Shown here piece by piece: positions 38,688-47,578 of a DNA stretch of 64,000 nucleotides. The position numbers and the translations under genes are program-made. Numbering within the stretch: the stretch's first letter is position 1; every line of letters starts with the position of its first letter. This stretch comes from Robiginitalea sp. (GTDB lineage Bacteria > Bacteroidota > Bacteroidia > Flavobacteriales > Flavobacteriaceae): positions 62,001-126,000 of the forward strand of contig JAHECA010000001.1 of NCBI GenBank assembly GCA_024642005.1. Direction: 5' to 3'. The notes under the pieces were generated by a model, which was not told where the DNA came from, did no database searches, and saw only the letters and a list, made by a program, of their open reading frames with translations.

Positions 38688-40076
38688 TTAGTAGTGGCAC
38701 TTGCCGCATTCCAGGCCTCCCATCTGGGCAGCCGTAACTTTTTCCACTCCGTATTTCTTGGCGAGTTCCTCGTGGATCTTCTCGTAGTAGGCATTGCCCT
38801 CCATCTGCACGTTGGTCGTGCGGTGGCAGTTTACGCACCAGCCCATGGTAAGGGGAGAATACTGATACATGACCTCCATTTCCTGTACCGGCCCATGGCA
38901 GGTCTGGCACTCGATTTTGCCCACGCTAACGTGTTGAGCGTGGTTGAAATACGCAAAGTCGGGCAGGTTGTGGATGCGCACCCACTCCACCGGCTTCGAA
39001 TCTCCGGTATACTGTTGGTTTTGCTCGTCCCATCCCACCGCGGCGTATAATTTCTTGATCTCGCCGGTGTAGAATTCGTTGGTGTAGCCCTTGGCCAGAT
39101 CCTCGGCAGAGGGCCCTTCAGGGTTCCCCTTGTATTCGTAAATCGACTTGTGGCAGTTCATACACACATTCAGCGCGGGAATCCCCGATGTTTTGGAAAC
39201 CCGGGCAGAAGAGTGGCAATACTTGCAGTCGATGCCGTTGTCGCCGGCGTGGACTTTATGTGAATAGTGAATGGGCTGAACGGGCATGTACCCCTGGTCA
39301 ACCCCGATCTGCATCATCCAGCTGTAGGCGAAGTAGGCTCCTGCAAGCAGCAGGAAGATGGAAGTAACCAGCACCAGGAATTGGTTCTGAGCGAAGGCCT
39401 TCCAGAGCGGCACGCCTTTGGCTGCCTTTTCTTTCTCGGTCAATACCCCATTGGCCTCGGCAATACGCCTCAGGGTGCGGTTTACCAGGAAAAGCATCAT
39501 CACCAAAAGGGCAAATACCAGGGCAAGGGCGCCCAGGATCAATTCGTTGGAAATACCCTGTGAAGTTCCGGCGGCTGGAGCTCCGGCTGCCGGAGTAGCC
39601 GCTGCAACGGGCGCAGGAGGCGGGGCTTCGGCATAAGCCAGAATGTCGTTGATGTCCTGGTTGCTCAGGGTCGGGAAGGGCGTCATGGCCGCCTGGCTGT
39701 ACTCCCCATAGATTCGGTTGCCATAGGCATCCCCAGAAGCAATTACACCCGGGCTGTTCTTTACCCAGGCGTAAATCCACTCACAATCGAGGCCTTCCTG
39801 TTCGGTTAATCGGGTGGCCACCCCGCCGAGCGCGGGGCCGGTCATTTTCCGGTCTAGTGCGTGACAGGCCGCACAGTTCTGGTTGAACAATTGCTTTCCC
39901 TTGACCGGATCTCCGGGCCCGCACGGACTACCCGCACCACCATCGGCAGCCTCTTGTGTGGCGGCAGGCTCGGTGGCCTGGTCTTGGGCAGAAAGGGTTG
40001 GGGAAAGGAGCAGGGAAACGACTAGACAAAAACCAGTAATCGCAATAAACGGTTGGCGGTTCTGAACCTTTTTCAT
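38688..40076 (-). CDS. actA: Alternative Complex III subunit ActA, multiheme cytochrome c with fused monoheme domain
   Basis: A 462-residue exported cytochrome with six CxxCH heme sites: Cys68 (CAACH), 284 (CKYCH), 305 (CMNCH), 390 (CQTCH), 414 (CVNCH) and 457 (CGKCH, followed only by a tyrosine). The signal peptide ends near LSAQD (residue 31). Residues 56-150 form a separate monoheme cytochrome c domain, followed by an Ala/Pro linker and two helices (about 180-199 and 233-253). The pentaheme ActA domain follows. The classical ActA from Rhodothermus has five hemes, so here a monoheme module is fused in front. It is the first gene of actABCDEF-coxBA; the ATG at 40076 opens the signal peptide. 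Confidence 0.94.
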   Translation of the reverse strand: MKKVQNRQPFIAITGFCLVVSLLLSPTLSAQDQATEPAATQEAADGGAGSPCGPGDPVKGKQLFNQNCAACHALDRKMTGPALGGVATRLTEQEGLDCEWIYAWVKNSPGVIASGDAYGNRIYGEYSQAAMTPFPTLSNQDINDILAYAEAPPPAPVAAATPAAGAPAAGTSQGISNELILGALALVFALLVMMLFLVNRTLRRIAEANGVLTEKEKAAKGVPLWKAFAQNQFLVLVTSIFLLLAGAYFAYSWMMQIGVDQGYMPVQPIHYSHKVHAGDNGIDCKYCHSSARVSKTSGIPALNVCMNCHKSIYEYKGNPEGPSAEDLAKGYTNEFYTGEIKKLYAAVGWDEQNQQYTGDSKPVEWVRIHNLPDFAYFNHAQHVSVGKIECQTCHGPVQEMEVMYQYSPLTMGWCVNCHRTTNVQMEGNAYYEKIHEELAKKYGVEKVTAAQMGGLECGKCHY

Positions 40077-40395
40077 GTGTTGGCGTTCAATATTTCTGGA
40101 GCTCTTCCTAGTGGCCCGCGAGCTTGGCACGCTTTTCGCATCCTTACCTCACAGTGGCCCTTAAGTCAGGCTTTTTAGTCCTGTTTTTTGGCTAAAAACT
40201 GCGCAAAACAGCGGGATTTCAGGCCCCTTTTTTTGCGCTAAATTGTCAGCAAAAATAAGACTTTGACTTTATACTGAAAATCCTAAGGGTTTTATAATTT
40301 ATAATTTATAAGCGTTCTAAATAATGAGTGGAAATGTCGTGGAAAGCCCTAAAAAAGGTACATTTAGAGCCTGTTACCCCCAAGAGAAATACCCT
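40077..40395. promoter_or_regulatory. Divergent control region between the act-cox operon and a SPOR-domain gene
   Basis: A 319-base gap. For the act operon (minus strand) the best candidate is TATTTTTG at 40250-40257, without a clear -33 TTG, giving a leader of about 165 bases. That leader holds an inverted repeat GCGCAAAA (40201-40208) / TTTTGCGC (40231-40238). For the plus-strand gene the -7 candidate is TACATTTA at 40359-40366. An AT-rich tract (TATAATTTATAATTTATAAG-like, around 40292-40312) lies between the two. No coding region is supported inside. Confidence 0.5.
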
Positions 40396-40764
40396 ATGAA
40401 AAAGGTAGTTTTTACGATGGTTTTCCTGCTGGCAGCTTGTTCGACAAACCTGGCCCAGGAAGGCCGCGTTACCGTCGAACAGGATCCGGCTATCGGCAAA
40501 TTGCTGGCCATCTATACCCGGGGTAATTCCGATACGCAGTACTATACCATTCAGATAGGTTTCGGTTCTTTCTCGATGGCTGAGCAGCTCAAGGCCGAAG
40601 CGGAAATTGATTTCCCCGACTGGCCTGCAAAGATCGTTTTTGATTCGCCTACCTACAGGGTGCAGGTGGGGCGATTCCGCAACCGCCTCGACGCCGAGCG
40701 CGAATTCCTGGAGGTGCGAAAGAAATACCCCGGGGCCCTGTTACTTCGGCCCGGAGACCGGTAG
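40396..40764 (+). CDS. Exported SPOR-domain-like small protein
   Basis: A 122-residue protein with a signal peptide or lipoprotein signal (MKKVVFTMVFLLAACSTNLAQ; LAAC would give lipidated Cys15). Most of the remainder is one SPOR-like repeat: YYTIQIGFGSFSMAEQLKAEAE, then PTYRVQVGRFRNRLDAEREFLEVRKKYPGALLL. SPOR domains bind denuded peptidoglycan at division sites; this short single-domain form is common in Flavobacteria. The ATG at 40396 is used because the signal peptide begins there and a -7 element lies 30 bases upstream. An upstream ATG at 40324 would add 24 residues without homology. Confidence 0.82.
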   Translation: MKKVVFTMVFLLAACSTNLAQEGRVTVEQDPAIGKLLAIYTRGNSDTQYYTIQIGFGSFSMAEQLKAEAEIDFPDWPAKIVFDSPTYRVQVGRFRNRLDAEREFLEVRKKYPGALLLRPGDR

Positions 40765-40796
40765 GAAATTCCAATTCCCAACTTCCAAATAGTGTT

Positions 40797-40819
40797 CGCG
40801 CGGATTTGCAATCCGTGTG
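40797..40819. repeat. Palindromic REP-like hairpin
   Basis: CGGATT-TGC-AATCCG is a perfect 6-base-pair hairpin with a 3-base loop, extended by four further pairs if G-T wobbles are allowed. The core resembles short extragenic palindromes found in many copies in some Bacteroidota genomes. Only this copy is in the window, so the repeat status is an inference. Confidence 0.45.
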
Positions 40820-40838
40820 GTCAGTTCACGCCATTAAA

Positions 40839-40884
40839 AAATCCCAAACACCCCCGATAGCTAACGGGATGGAATTTGGGATTT
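40839..40884 (-). terminator. Terminator hairpin after infB
   Basis: Outer arms AAATCCCAAA (40839-40848) and TTTGGGATTT (40875-40884) are perfectly complementary over 10 bases. An inner CCCG/CGGG pair adds a second stem. On the minus strand the outer arm runs into TTTTTT, the expected tail for a terminator 27 bases beyond the infB stop. It may also stop the convergent SPOR-domain gene. Confidence 0.75.
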
Positions 40885-40911
40885 GGAATTTGTTATTTGT
40901 CAAAGAGACCT

Positions 40912-43590
40912 CTACAAGGTCTTTTTGACCGCTACCTCCTGGAAGGCCTCTATGATATCGCTTTCGCGAATGTCGTTGTAGTTCTTGACCTGCATTCCAC
41001 AGTCGTAGCCTTTCGATACTTCCTTCACGTCGTCTTTGAATCGTTTCAGGGATGCCAGCTCGCCAGTGTAGATAACCACCCCGTCGCGAATCAGGCGTAC
41101 CTGCGAGTTGCGGAATACCTTTCCGCCGGTTACCATACATCCGGCAATGGTGCCCACTTTCGAAACTTTGAAGATTTCCCGGATTTCGGCCGTACCTGTC
41201 ACCTCTTCCTTGATCTCGGGCGAAAGCATGCCTTCCATGGCGTCTTTCACGTCGTTGATGGCGTCGTAAATGATCGAATACATGCGGATGTCGATTTCTT
41301 CCTTGTCGGCCAGTTCGCGGGCATTTCCCATAGGCCGAACGTTGAAGCCGATGATGATGGCGTCGGAAGCAGAGGCCAGAAGCACGTCCGATTCGGTAAT
41401 GGCGCCCACCCCTTTGTGGATGATGTTCACCTGAATCTCATCGGTGGAAAGTTTCTGGAACGAATCGGAAAGCGCTTCCACAGATCCGTCCACATCCCCT
41501 TTAAGGATAATATTGAGTTCTTTGAAGTCGCCGAGTGCGATACGCCGGCCGATCTCGTCAAGGGTAATATGCCGCTGGGTGCGAACCGATTGTTCGCGCA
41601 AAAGTTGGGAACGCTTGGCCGCGATCTGCTTGGCCTCGCGCTCGTCTTCCAATACATTAAACTTATCCCCGGCTTGCGGAGCTCCGTCTAAACCGAGAAC
41701 CGAAATCGGAGTAGAAGGCCCGGCCTTCTTAATTACCTTGCCGCGCTCGTCGTGCATGGCGCGCACTTTGCCGCTGCAGGTACCTGCAAGCAAGTAGTCG
41801 CCCACGCTAAGCGTGCCGTTTTCTACCAGAACAGTAGAAACATAGCCCCGACCCTTATCGAGGAAAGCCTCTACCACAGTTCCCGTAGCCAGCCTGTCAG
41901 GATTGGCCTTGAGCTCGAGCAGTTCTGCCTCGAGCAGCACCTTCTCAAGCAGTTCGGCAACCCCTGTCCCGGTTTTGGCAGAGATGTCCTGAGATTGGAT
42001 TTTTCCGCCCCAGTCTTCTACCAGCAGGTTCATATTAGCCAGCCCTTCCTTGATCTTTTCCGGGTTGGCAGTGGGTTTGTCTACCTTATTAATGGCAAAT
42101 ATAAGGGGTACACCGGCGGCCTGAGCGTGGCTGATGGCCTCGCGGGTTTGCGGCATGATGTCATCGTCGGCCGCAATCACAATGATTGCGATGTCGGTAA
42201 CCTGAGCCCCACGCGCCCGCATGGCGGTAAACGCCTCGTGACCCGGGGTGTCCAGGAAGGTAATCTTCTGGCCGTTTTCGAGGGAAACCCCGTAGGCACC
42301 GATGTGCTGGGTAATACCCCCGCTTTCCCCGGCAATAACGTTTTCTTTGCGGACGTAGTCGAGCAGCGAAGTTTTACCGTGGTCAACGTGGCCCATCACC
42401 GTAACAATGGGGGCCCTTGGCTTGAGGTCTTCAGGAGCATCAGGCTCCTCCTCGATGGATTGTTCGATGTCGGCGGTTACAAATTCAACCTCGAATCCGA
42501 ATTCATCGGCAACAATACTCAATGTTTCCGCGTCGAGGCGCTGGTTCATGGTAACCATGATACCCAGCGACATACAGGCCGAGATGATATCGGTGGTGGG
42601 CACACCCATCATGGTGGCCACTTCTCCTGCGGTAACGAATTCGGTTACCTTGAGGATCTTGCTTTCCAGCTCCTGCTGCTCCAGGTCCTTTTCGGTCTGC
42701 TGGCGGTGCAGGTCGCGTTTGTCTCTCCGGTATTTGGCTCCCTTGCCTTTTTTGGTCTTGCCCTGAAGCTTTTCCAGGGTTTCCCGCACCTGCTTTTGGA
42801 CTTCCTCTTCGGTAGGCTCCACCTTGGGGGCGGCAGAGCGCTGTTTTTTGCCCCCTAATTTGCCACGGGCGCCCGGGTCGGCCTTACTGGCGATCCGGCG
42901 GCGGCGGCGTTTGCGGTCGCTATCGTCCTTGGAGTCTTCCTTTTTCTTTTTGGGTTTATCGAACTGGGAAAGGTCGATTTTCGCCTTGATCGTGGGCCCG
43001 GTAAGCTTTTGGTATTCGGTCTCAAGCTTTTCTGGAACTGCCGGCGCTTCGGGCTTGTTCGCAACGGGAGACGGCGGAGCCGCCACCTTGGCCGGTTCAG
43101 GTTTCTTCACTTCTGGAGCCTTGACTTCGGGCTTCGGTGCTTCCGGCTTGGGAGCTTCCGCCTTGGGTGCTTCCGGCTTCGGTGCTTCCGCCTTTGGCGC
43201 CACCTCTTCTGCCTTCTTGACAGGGGCATCAAGGTCAATTTTGCCAACTGTCTTCGGGCCGGCCAGTTCCACTCGGGCTTTTACCACCTCTGTTTCGACC
43301 TGCCGCTTTTCGCGGGCCACACGCCGTTCTTCCTGCTCCTGTTCGAGCTGGACCCGGATGGCTTCCTTCTCTTTCCGCTTCTCCTCCCCTATCTCTTTGG
43401 AGGCAACCTTTCTGCTCTTGTCCGAGCGGAACTCTGCCAGCAAAACCTGGTAAACCTCATCGGAAATTTTGGTGGTAGGGCGTGCCTCTACCTGGTGGCC
43501 TTTCGAGGCCAGGTAGTCTACCGCCCTGTCCAATGAGATGTTGAGTTCCCTGAGGACTTTGTTAAGCCTTATGGTTGCATTATCTGCCAT
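40912..43590 (-). CDS. infB: Translation initiation factor IF-2
   Basis: An 892-residue GTPase that places initiator tRNA on the 30S subunit. The N-terminal IF2N-like region is followed by a low-complexity Lys/Ala/Pro/Glu stretch (about 127-190) with near-repeats of APKPEA, then a basic region (KRRRRR near 227-232). The G domain has all motifs: GHVDHGKT (G1, residues 400-407), GGITQHIG (G2), DTPGH (G3), NKVD (G4) and SAKTG (G5). Domains II to IV follow, ending with the fMet-tRNA-binding region and EVAVKKTL. It is the third gene of rimP-nusA-infB, 46 bases after nusA, and ends at a structured terminator. Confidence 0.97.
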   Translation of the reverse strand: MADNATIRLNKVLRELNISLDRAVDYLASKGHQVEARPTTKISDEVYQVLLAEFRSDKSRKVASKEIGEEKRKEKEAIRVQLEQEQEERRVAREKRQVETEVVKARVELAGPKTVGKIDLDAPVKKAEEVAPKAEAPKPEAPKAEAPKPEAPKPEVKAPEVKKPEPAKVAAPPSPVANKPEAPAVPEKLETEYQKLTGPTIKAKIDLSQFDKPKKKKEDSKDDSDRKRRRRRIASKADPGARGKLGGKKQRSAAPKVEPTEEEVQKQVRETLEKLQGKTKKGKGAKYRRDKRDLHRQQTEKDLEQQELESKILKVTEFVTAGEVATMMGVPTTDIISACMSLGIMVTMNQRLDAETLSIVADEFGFEVEFVTADIEQSIEEEPDAPEDLKPRAPIVTVMGHVDHGKTSLLDYVRKENVIAGESGGITQHIGAYGVSLENGQKITFLDTPGHEAFTAMRARGAQVTDIAIIVIAADDDIMPQTREAISHAQAAGVPLIFAINKVDKPTANPEKIKEGLANMNLLVEDWGGKIQSQDISAKTGTGVAELLEKVLLEAELLELKANPDRLATGTVVEAFLDKGRGYVSTVLVENGTLSVGDYLLAGTCSGKVRAMHDERGKVIKKAGPSTPISVLGLDGAPQAGDKFNVLEDEREAKQIAAKRSQLLREQSVRTQRHITLDEIGRRIALGDFKELNIILKGDVDGSVEALSDSFQKLSTDEIQVNIIHKGVGAITESDVLLASASDAIIIGFNVRPMGNARELADKEEIDIRMYSIIYDAINDVKDAMEGMLSPEIKEEVTGTAEIREIFKVSKVGTIAGCMVTGGKVFRNSQVRLIRDGVVIYTGELASLKRFKDDVKEVSKGYDCGMQVKNYNDIRESDIIEAFQEVAVKKTL
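43120..43203 (-). repeat. Imperfect 18-base tandem repeat inside infB
   Basis: Four to five imperfect copies of an 18-base unit encode APKPEA or APKAEA within residues about 130-157 of IF-2. Copies differ mainly by C/T and G/A changes. The unit keeps the reading frame, so copy-number change would only alter the length of the flexible linker. Confidence 0.8.
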
Positions 43591-43636
43591 AAAATGAAAT
43601 CCTTCGTACTTCTAAATAAAAGTGCTAATATATAGC

Positions 43637-44869
43637 TTAATCTTCAAATTCTTCTTTCAGGATGCGCATCACATCCAAAATGGTTTCCTCTTCCAAATCG
43701 GTGCGTTTCACCAGGTCGACCACGTCTTGTTCGAGCACGGAACGGGCCGTATCGAGGCCTATTTTGCGCAGTTCCTCGATAATCCATTCTTCGATCTCGT
43801 CGCGGAATTCGGTGAGCTCCACATCTTCCTCCACTCCTTCGCGGAACACGTCTATCTCATAGCCGGTGAGCTGCCCCGCCAGGCGGATGTTGTGCCCGCC
43901 GCGGCCGATGGCCTTTGAAACCTCTTCGGGCTTCAGGTATACCTGGGCAGTCTTGTTCTCGTCGTTGAGCTTTACCTGGGTTACCCGGGCCGGGCTCAGC
44001 GCACGGGTCACCATGAGTTGGGTATTGTTGGTCCAGTTGATCACGTCGATGTTCTCATTGCCCAATTCGCGGACAATGCCGTGTATGCGGGAACCCTTCA
44101 TGCCCACACAGGCACCCACCGGGTCGATGCGGTCGTCGTAGGAATCGACGGCCACCTTGGCTTTCTCGCCTGGAATCCGGACGGCTTTCTTGATGGTGAT
44201 GAGCCCGTCGAAAACTTCGGGGATTTCCTGGTGGAAGAGCTGCTCCAAAAACACCGGAGAAGTGCGCGACATTATGATCAGCGGCTTGTTCCCCTTCAGT
44301 TCCACGCTTTCGATGATGCCCCTTACGTTGTCTCCCTTGCGGAAGAAGTCGGAGGGGATCTGTTTTTCCTTCGGCAGGATGATCTCGTTGCCCTCGTCGT
44401 CTAGCAGGATGATGGCCTTGTGGCGGATGTGGTGCACCTCTGCGGTGTAAATCTCGCCCTCCAGATCTTTGAACTGCTTGTAAATGGTGGTATTATCGTG
44501 TTCGTGGATTTTCGCGATCAGGTTCTGGCGCAGGGCCAAAATGGCGCGGCGGCCCAGGTCGATCAGCTTCACTTCCTCAGACACGTCTTCGCCCACCTCA
44601 AAGTCGGGCTCAATCTTCCGGGCTGCAGTAAGGGAAATTTCCTCATTGGGTTCTTCGACCTCCCCGTCAGGGACCACTACCCGGTTTCTCCAGATCTCCA
44701 GGTCGCCCTTGTCTGGGTTGATGATGATGTCAAAATTATCGTCGGAGCCGAATTTACGCTTCAGCGCCGCCCGGAACACTTCTTCCAGGATGGCCATGAG
44801 GGTCGCGCGGTCAATGAACTTGTCGTCCTTGAACTCGGAGAAAGATTCGATTAATGCGAGATTTTCCAT
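43637..44869 (-). CDS. nusA: Transcription termination/antitermination factor NusA
   Basis: A 410-residue RNA polymerase-binding protein. The N-terminal domain (MENLALIESFSEFKDDKFIDR) is followed by an S1 domain (EGEIYTAEVHHIRHKAIIL) and two KH domains. The latter carry VDSYDDRIDPVGACVGMKGSRIHGIVREL and KAIGRGGHNIRLAGQLTGYEIDV. The acidic C-terminal repeats of enterobacterial NusA are absent, which is usual outside Proteobacteria; the protein ends in a short helical tail, DVMRILKEEFED. It lies 18 bases after rimP. In other bacteria NusA affects termination in its own operon leader, which is relevant to the hairpin at 45396-45416. Confidence 0.96.
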   Translation of the reverse strand: MENLALIESFSEFKDDKFIDRATLMAILEEVFRAALKRKFGSDDNFDIIINPDKGDLEIWRNRVVVPDGEVEEPNEEISLTAARKIEPDFEVGEDVSEEVKLIDLGRRAILALRQNLIAKIHEHDNTTIYKQFKDLEGEIYTAEVHHIRHKAIILLDDEGNEIILPKEKQIPSDFFRKGDNVRGIIESVELKGNKPLIIMSRTSPVFLEQLFHQEIPEVFDGLITIKKAVRIPGEKAKVAVDSYDDRIDPVGACVGMKGSRIHGIVRELGNENIDVINWTNNTQLMVTRALSPARVTQVKLNDENKTAQVYLKPEEVSKAIGRGGHNIRLAGQLTGYEIDVFREGVEEDVELTEFRDEIEEWIIEELRKIGLDTARSVLEQDVVDLVKRTDLEEETILDVMRILKEEFED

Positions 44870-44887
44870 GCTATAATCAATAAACCA

Positions 44888-45361
44888 TTAGAATTTTAAA
44901 ACAACTTTTGCCTGTTCGATGTCGGAAAATGAAATACTGGTTTCTTTCCGAACGGTATGTTTCCCCTTGCCAACCGGCTTGGGTTCCCGGGCCTTCCAGC
45001 CCAGGGTGATTTTCGTTTCGTCTGCCGCCAGCAGGGTCCCTTCGGTGGTACCCCCACCGTGAACCACCTCGAGGGTGCGGCCAACGTGCTGGCCGTATTG
45101 CCTGGGTAACTGCAGGGGTGCGGCGGCTCCGGCCGACCCGACTTCGAGCGAGAAATCGAATTCTTCCCGGTCCAGGGAGTGCTCCACGGCCCGGCTTATA
45201 TCCATGCAATCGTGCAGGTTTACCCCGCGGTCCCCGTCGAGGGTTATTTTGATAACGTGGTCGGGGGTTACCTCAAACTCGAGCAGGAACAGGTCGGGCC
45301 TGCCTGCCAGGGCTTCCTCCAGAAGCGCATTTACGCGCTGCTTCAACCGATTGCCTTCCAT
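44888..45361 (-). CDS. rimP: Ribosome maturation factor RimP
   Basis: A 157-residue protein required for 30S subunit maturation. The N-terminal alpha/beta domain includes LLEFEVTPDHVIKITLDGDRGVNLHDCMDISRAVE and the C-terminal SH3-like domain includes QYGQHVGRTLEV, TEGTLLAADETKITLGWK and ISFSDIEQAKVVLKF. Both match the family. The ATG at 45361 gives the normal length; upstream in-frame codons run into the leader hairpin and were rejected. It is the first gene of rimP-nusA-infB, with a -7 element at 45447-45454 and a hairpin in the leader. Confidence 0.95.
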   Translation of the reverse strand: MEGNRLKQRVNALLEEALAGRPDLFLLEFEVTPDHVIKITLDGDRGVNLHDCMDISRAVEHSLDREEFDFSLEVGSAGAAAPLQLPRQYGQHVGRTLEVVHGGGTTEGTLLAADETKITLGWKAREPKPVGKGKHTVRKETSISFSDIEQAKVVLKF

Positions 45362-45395
45362 AGAACTTGTCACCTTTAAAATATCGGTAATAAAA

Positions 45396-45416
45396 GAGGG
45401 GACTCCGGGTCCCCTC
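45396..45416 (-). promoter_or_regulatory. Terminator-like hairpin in the rimP-nusA-infB leader
   Basis: A perfect 8-base-pair GC-rich stem (GAGGGGAC with GTCCCCTC) closes a 5-base loop and is followed on the minus strand by TTTTATT. It lies 34 bases before the rimP ATG and about 24 bases after the predicted start point. No minus-strand gene ends just upstream, so it is not needed to stop another gene. An attenuator is the simplest reading. Confidence 0.65.
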
Positions 45417-45446
45417 ATCGAATAACCAATTATCCTATAAGTGGTG

Positions 45447-45454
45447 CAAATATA
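45447..45454 (-). promoter_or_regulatory. Promoter -7 element of rimP-nusA-infB
   Basis: TATATTTG on the minus strand fits TAnnTTTG. No TTG is found at the expected upstream distance. Transcription would begin near 45440 and pass through the hairpin at 45396-45416. Confidence 0.5.
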
Positions 45455-45572
45455 CGACTTTTTTCTGGAAATGCTAATACAGAACGCATTGAGAAATTTT
45501 TTAGGACGCTGTGCCTTTCATTCAATCGGTTAGTTCTGCTGGCAAAGCGAATGAACGGTTTTCAGATTTGCC

Positions 45573-45580
45573 TATCTTTA
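45573..45580 (+). promoter_or_regulatory. Promoter -7 element of the S9 peptidase gene
   Basis: TATCTTTA matches the Bacteroidota -7 element at seven of eight positions and lies 22 bases upstream of the ATG at 45602. No -33 TTG is evident. Confidence 0.45.
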
Positions 45581-45601
45581 GGCCTTAAGCCAACAGCTTC
45601 C

Positions 45602-47578
45602 ATGAAAATACTTTATTCCATTGTCCTGTGCTGCTCCCTTGTGATGGTGCAGGGCCAGCGGCCTGTGGCCATTGACGACCTCCTTTCGCTTCAAAATGTG
45701 CGCGATGTTGAGATCAGTCCCGACGGCAAATGGATCGCCTACACGGTGAGCGCCATCGACACCGCCAAAGACAAATCCACCACGCGCCTCTGGATGGTGC
45801 CCGCGGCCGGGGGCAATGCCATTCCCATGACCGGGGACAGCTATTCGGCCGGGAACCCCCGTTGGAGCCCCGATGGGAAGTACCTGTCCTTTACAGCTGC
45901 CAAAGGGGAAGATGCCAAGGCCCAGGTCTGGACGCTGAACCGACTGGGCGGGGAAGCCGAACAACTCACGAAAATAAAACAAGGTGTGTCGGGCCATGAG
46001 TGGTCTCCCGACGGCCAGCGGCTGCTGCTGCTGATTCGCGACCCAAAGCCTGAAGAACTCACCAAAGACAAGGAGGACGACAAAAAACCGAAGCCCCAGG
46101 TTATCGACCGCCTCCAATTCAAACAGGATTATGTGGGCTATCTCGACAGGTACCGCACCCACCTGTACACCTTTGTGCCCGGCGACACGGCTGCCGTGCA
46201 AATCACTTCGGGCGACTATGACGACAGCAGCCCCGTATGGCGCCCCGACGGCAAAGCCATCGCCTTTGTGAGCAACCGTACCGACAACCCCGACGGCAAC
46301 GACAATTCGGACATCTGGATCGTGCAGGCCGACAATACCGACAAGGGTCAGCACCTCACCCGGGTAACCACCAACGAAAATGCGGATGCCTCGCCCCGCT
46401 GGAGCCCCGACGGGACGCAACTTACCTATACTACGGTAACCGACAAGGCAGCCATGTGGTATGCCACCCAGAAACTGGCAGTAATAGCGGCTTCGGGTGG
46501 ACAGCCCAGGCTGCTGGCCGAAAGCCTGGACCGCAACATCAGCATGCCGCGTTTTGCACCAGATGGCAAATCGATATACTTCCTGCTCGAGGAAAACGGC
46601 CGGCAGGTGCTGGCCTCGATCAGCCCCTCGGGTGCCGATTTCAAACGGGTGGTAAACGGGGATGTCACTGTGAACGACTATGCCCTGCACGGTAATTATA
46701 TCGGCCTTTTGAAAGGGAGCAGCCTGGAACCGGCCGAAATCCACAGTTTCCAGAACGGGGCCCTGAAAAAACTGACCTCCACCAACGACACAAGGCTGGC
46801 CCAATTGCAAAGGCCGACCGTGGAACGCATCCAATTCAACAGCGCCGACGGCACTCCGGTGGAAGGGTTTGTGGTAAAACCCATCGGCTACAAGCCCGGG
46901 GTAAAGTACCCCACGATCCTTTGGCTGCACGGCGGACCGGTGAGCCAGTACGACCATTCCTTCCATGCTCCCGGCGAATTATTCGCAGCCAACGGGTATG
47001 TGACCCTGCTGCTCAACCCCAGGGGCTCTTCGGGCTACGGGCAGGCGTTTTGCCAGGCCCTCTTTGCCGACTGGGGCAACAAAGACTTCCAGGACGTGAT
47101 GGCCGGGGTCGATTACGCCATACAGGCCGGCTATACCGACCCCGAGCGGCTGGGCGTGGGAGGCTGGTCTTACGGGGGCATACTCACCAACTATGTGATC
47201 ACCAAATCAGAGCGGTTCAAGGGGGCTGTTTCGGGCGCCAGTGAAGCCCTGTACCGCGCCAATTACGGCCACGATCACTACCAGCTGACCTGGGAACTGG
47301 AGCTGGGCCTGCCCTGGGAACATGCCGACACCTGGGAACGGATTTCGCCCTTCAACGATGTGGCGAAAATTACCACCCCCACCCTCTGGATGGGCGGCAG
47401 TGACGACTGGAACGTACCTATCCTGAACTCCGAACAAATGTACCAGGCCATGAAGCGCCTGGGCAGGGAAACCCAGCTGGTGGTCTACCCCGGGGAACAT
47501 CACGGCATCCGCCGGCCGAGCTTCCAGAAAGACCGGATGCAGCGGTGGCTCGACTGGTTTGGGAAATATGTGAAGTGA
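45602..47578 (+). CDS. Exported S9-family serine peptidase (dipeptidyl/oligopeptidase type)
   Basis: A 658-residue peptidase with a signal peptide ending at about VQGQ (residue 19). Residues 25-390 form a beta-propeller built of WD40-like TolB/PD40 repeats (for example GNPRWSPDGKYLSF, SPVWRPDGKAIAF, ASPRWSPDGTQLTY). The C-terminal alpha/beta-hydrolase domain has the triad Ser523 in GGWSYGG, Asp near 602 in GGSDDWNVP and His near 634 in GEHHGI. The oxyanion segment is LWLHGGP. It probably cleaves short peptides in the periplasm for nutrition. The ATG at 45602 opens the signal peptide; an upstream ATG at 45551 lies before the -7 element and is unlikely. Confidence 0.93.
   Translation: MKILYSIVLCCSLVMVQGQRPVAIDDLLSLQNVRDVEISPDGKWIAYTVSAIDTAKDKSTTRLWMVPAAGGNAIPMTGDSYSAGNPRWSPDGKYLSFTAAKGEDAKAQVWTLNRLGGEAEQLTKIKQGVSGHEWSPDGQRLLLLIRDPKPEELTKDKEDDKKPKPQVIDRLQFKQDYVGYLDRYRTHLYTFVPGDTAAVQITSGDYDDSSPVWRPDGKAIAFVSNRTDNPDGNDNSDIWIVQADNTDKGQHLTRVTTNENADASPRWSPDGTQLTYTTVTDKAAMWYATQKLAVIAASGGQPRLLAESLDRNISMPRFAPDGKSIYFLLEENGRQVLASISPSGADFKRVVNGDVTVNDYALHGNYIGLLKGSSLEPAEIHSFQNGALKKLTSTNDTRLAQLQRPTVERIQFNSADGTPVEGFVVKPIGYKPGVKYPTILWLHGGPVSQYDHSFHAPGELFAANGYVTLLLNPRGSSGYGQAFCQALFADWGNKDFQDVMAGVDYAIQAGYTDPERLGVGGWSYGGILTNYVITKSERFKGAVSGASEALYRANYGHDHYQLTWELELGLPWEHADTWERISPFNDVAKITTPTLWMGGSDDWNVPILNSEQMYQAMKRLGRETQLVVYPGEHHGIRRPSFQKDRMQRWLDWFGKYVK

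Noticed and set aside
31590-40076. A formate dehydrogenase or polysulfide reductase reading of the actABC genes
   Set aside because: The full actA-F gene order, DUF3341 subunit and linked coxBA identify Alternative Complex III; ActB is known to lack the molybdenum cofactor.
45578-46966. Minus-strand frame of 462 codons over the S9 peptidase
   Set aside because: The peptidase on the plus strand has signal peptide, propeller repeats and a full catalytic triad; the antisense frame has none of these.
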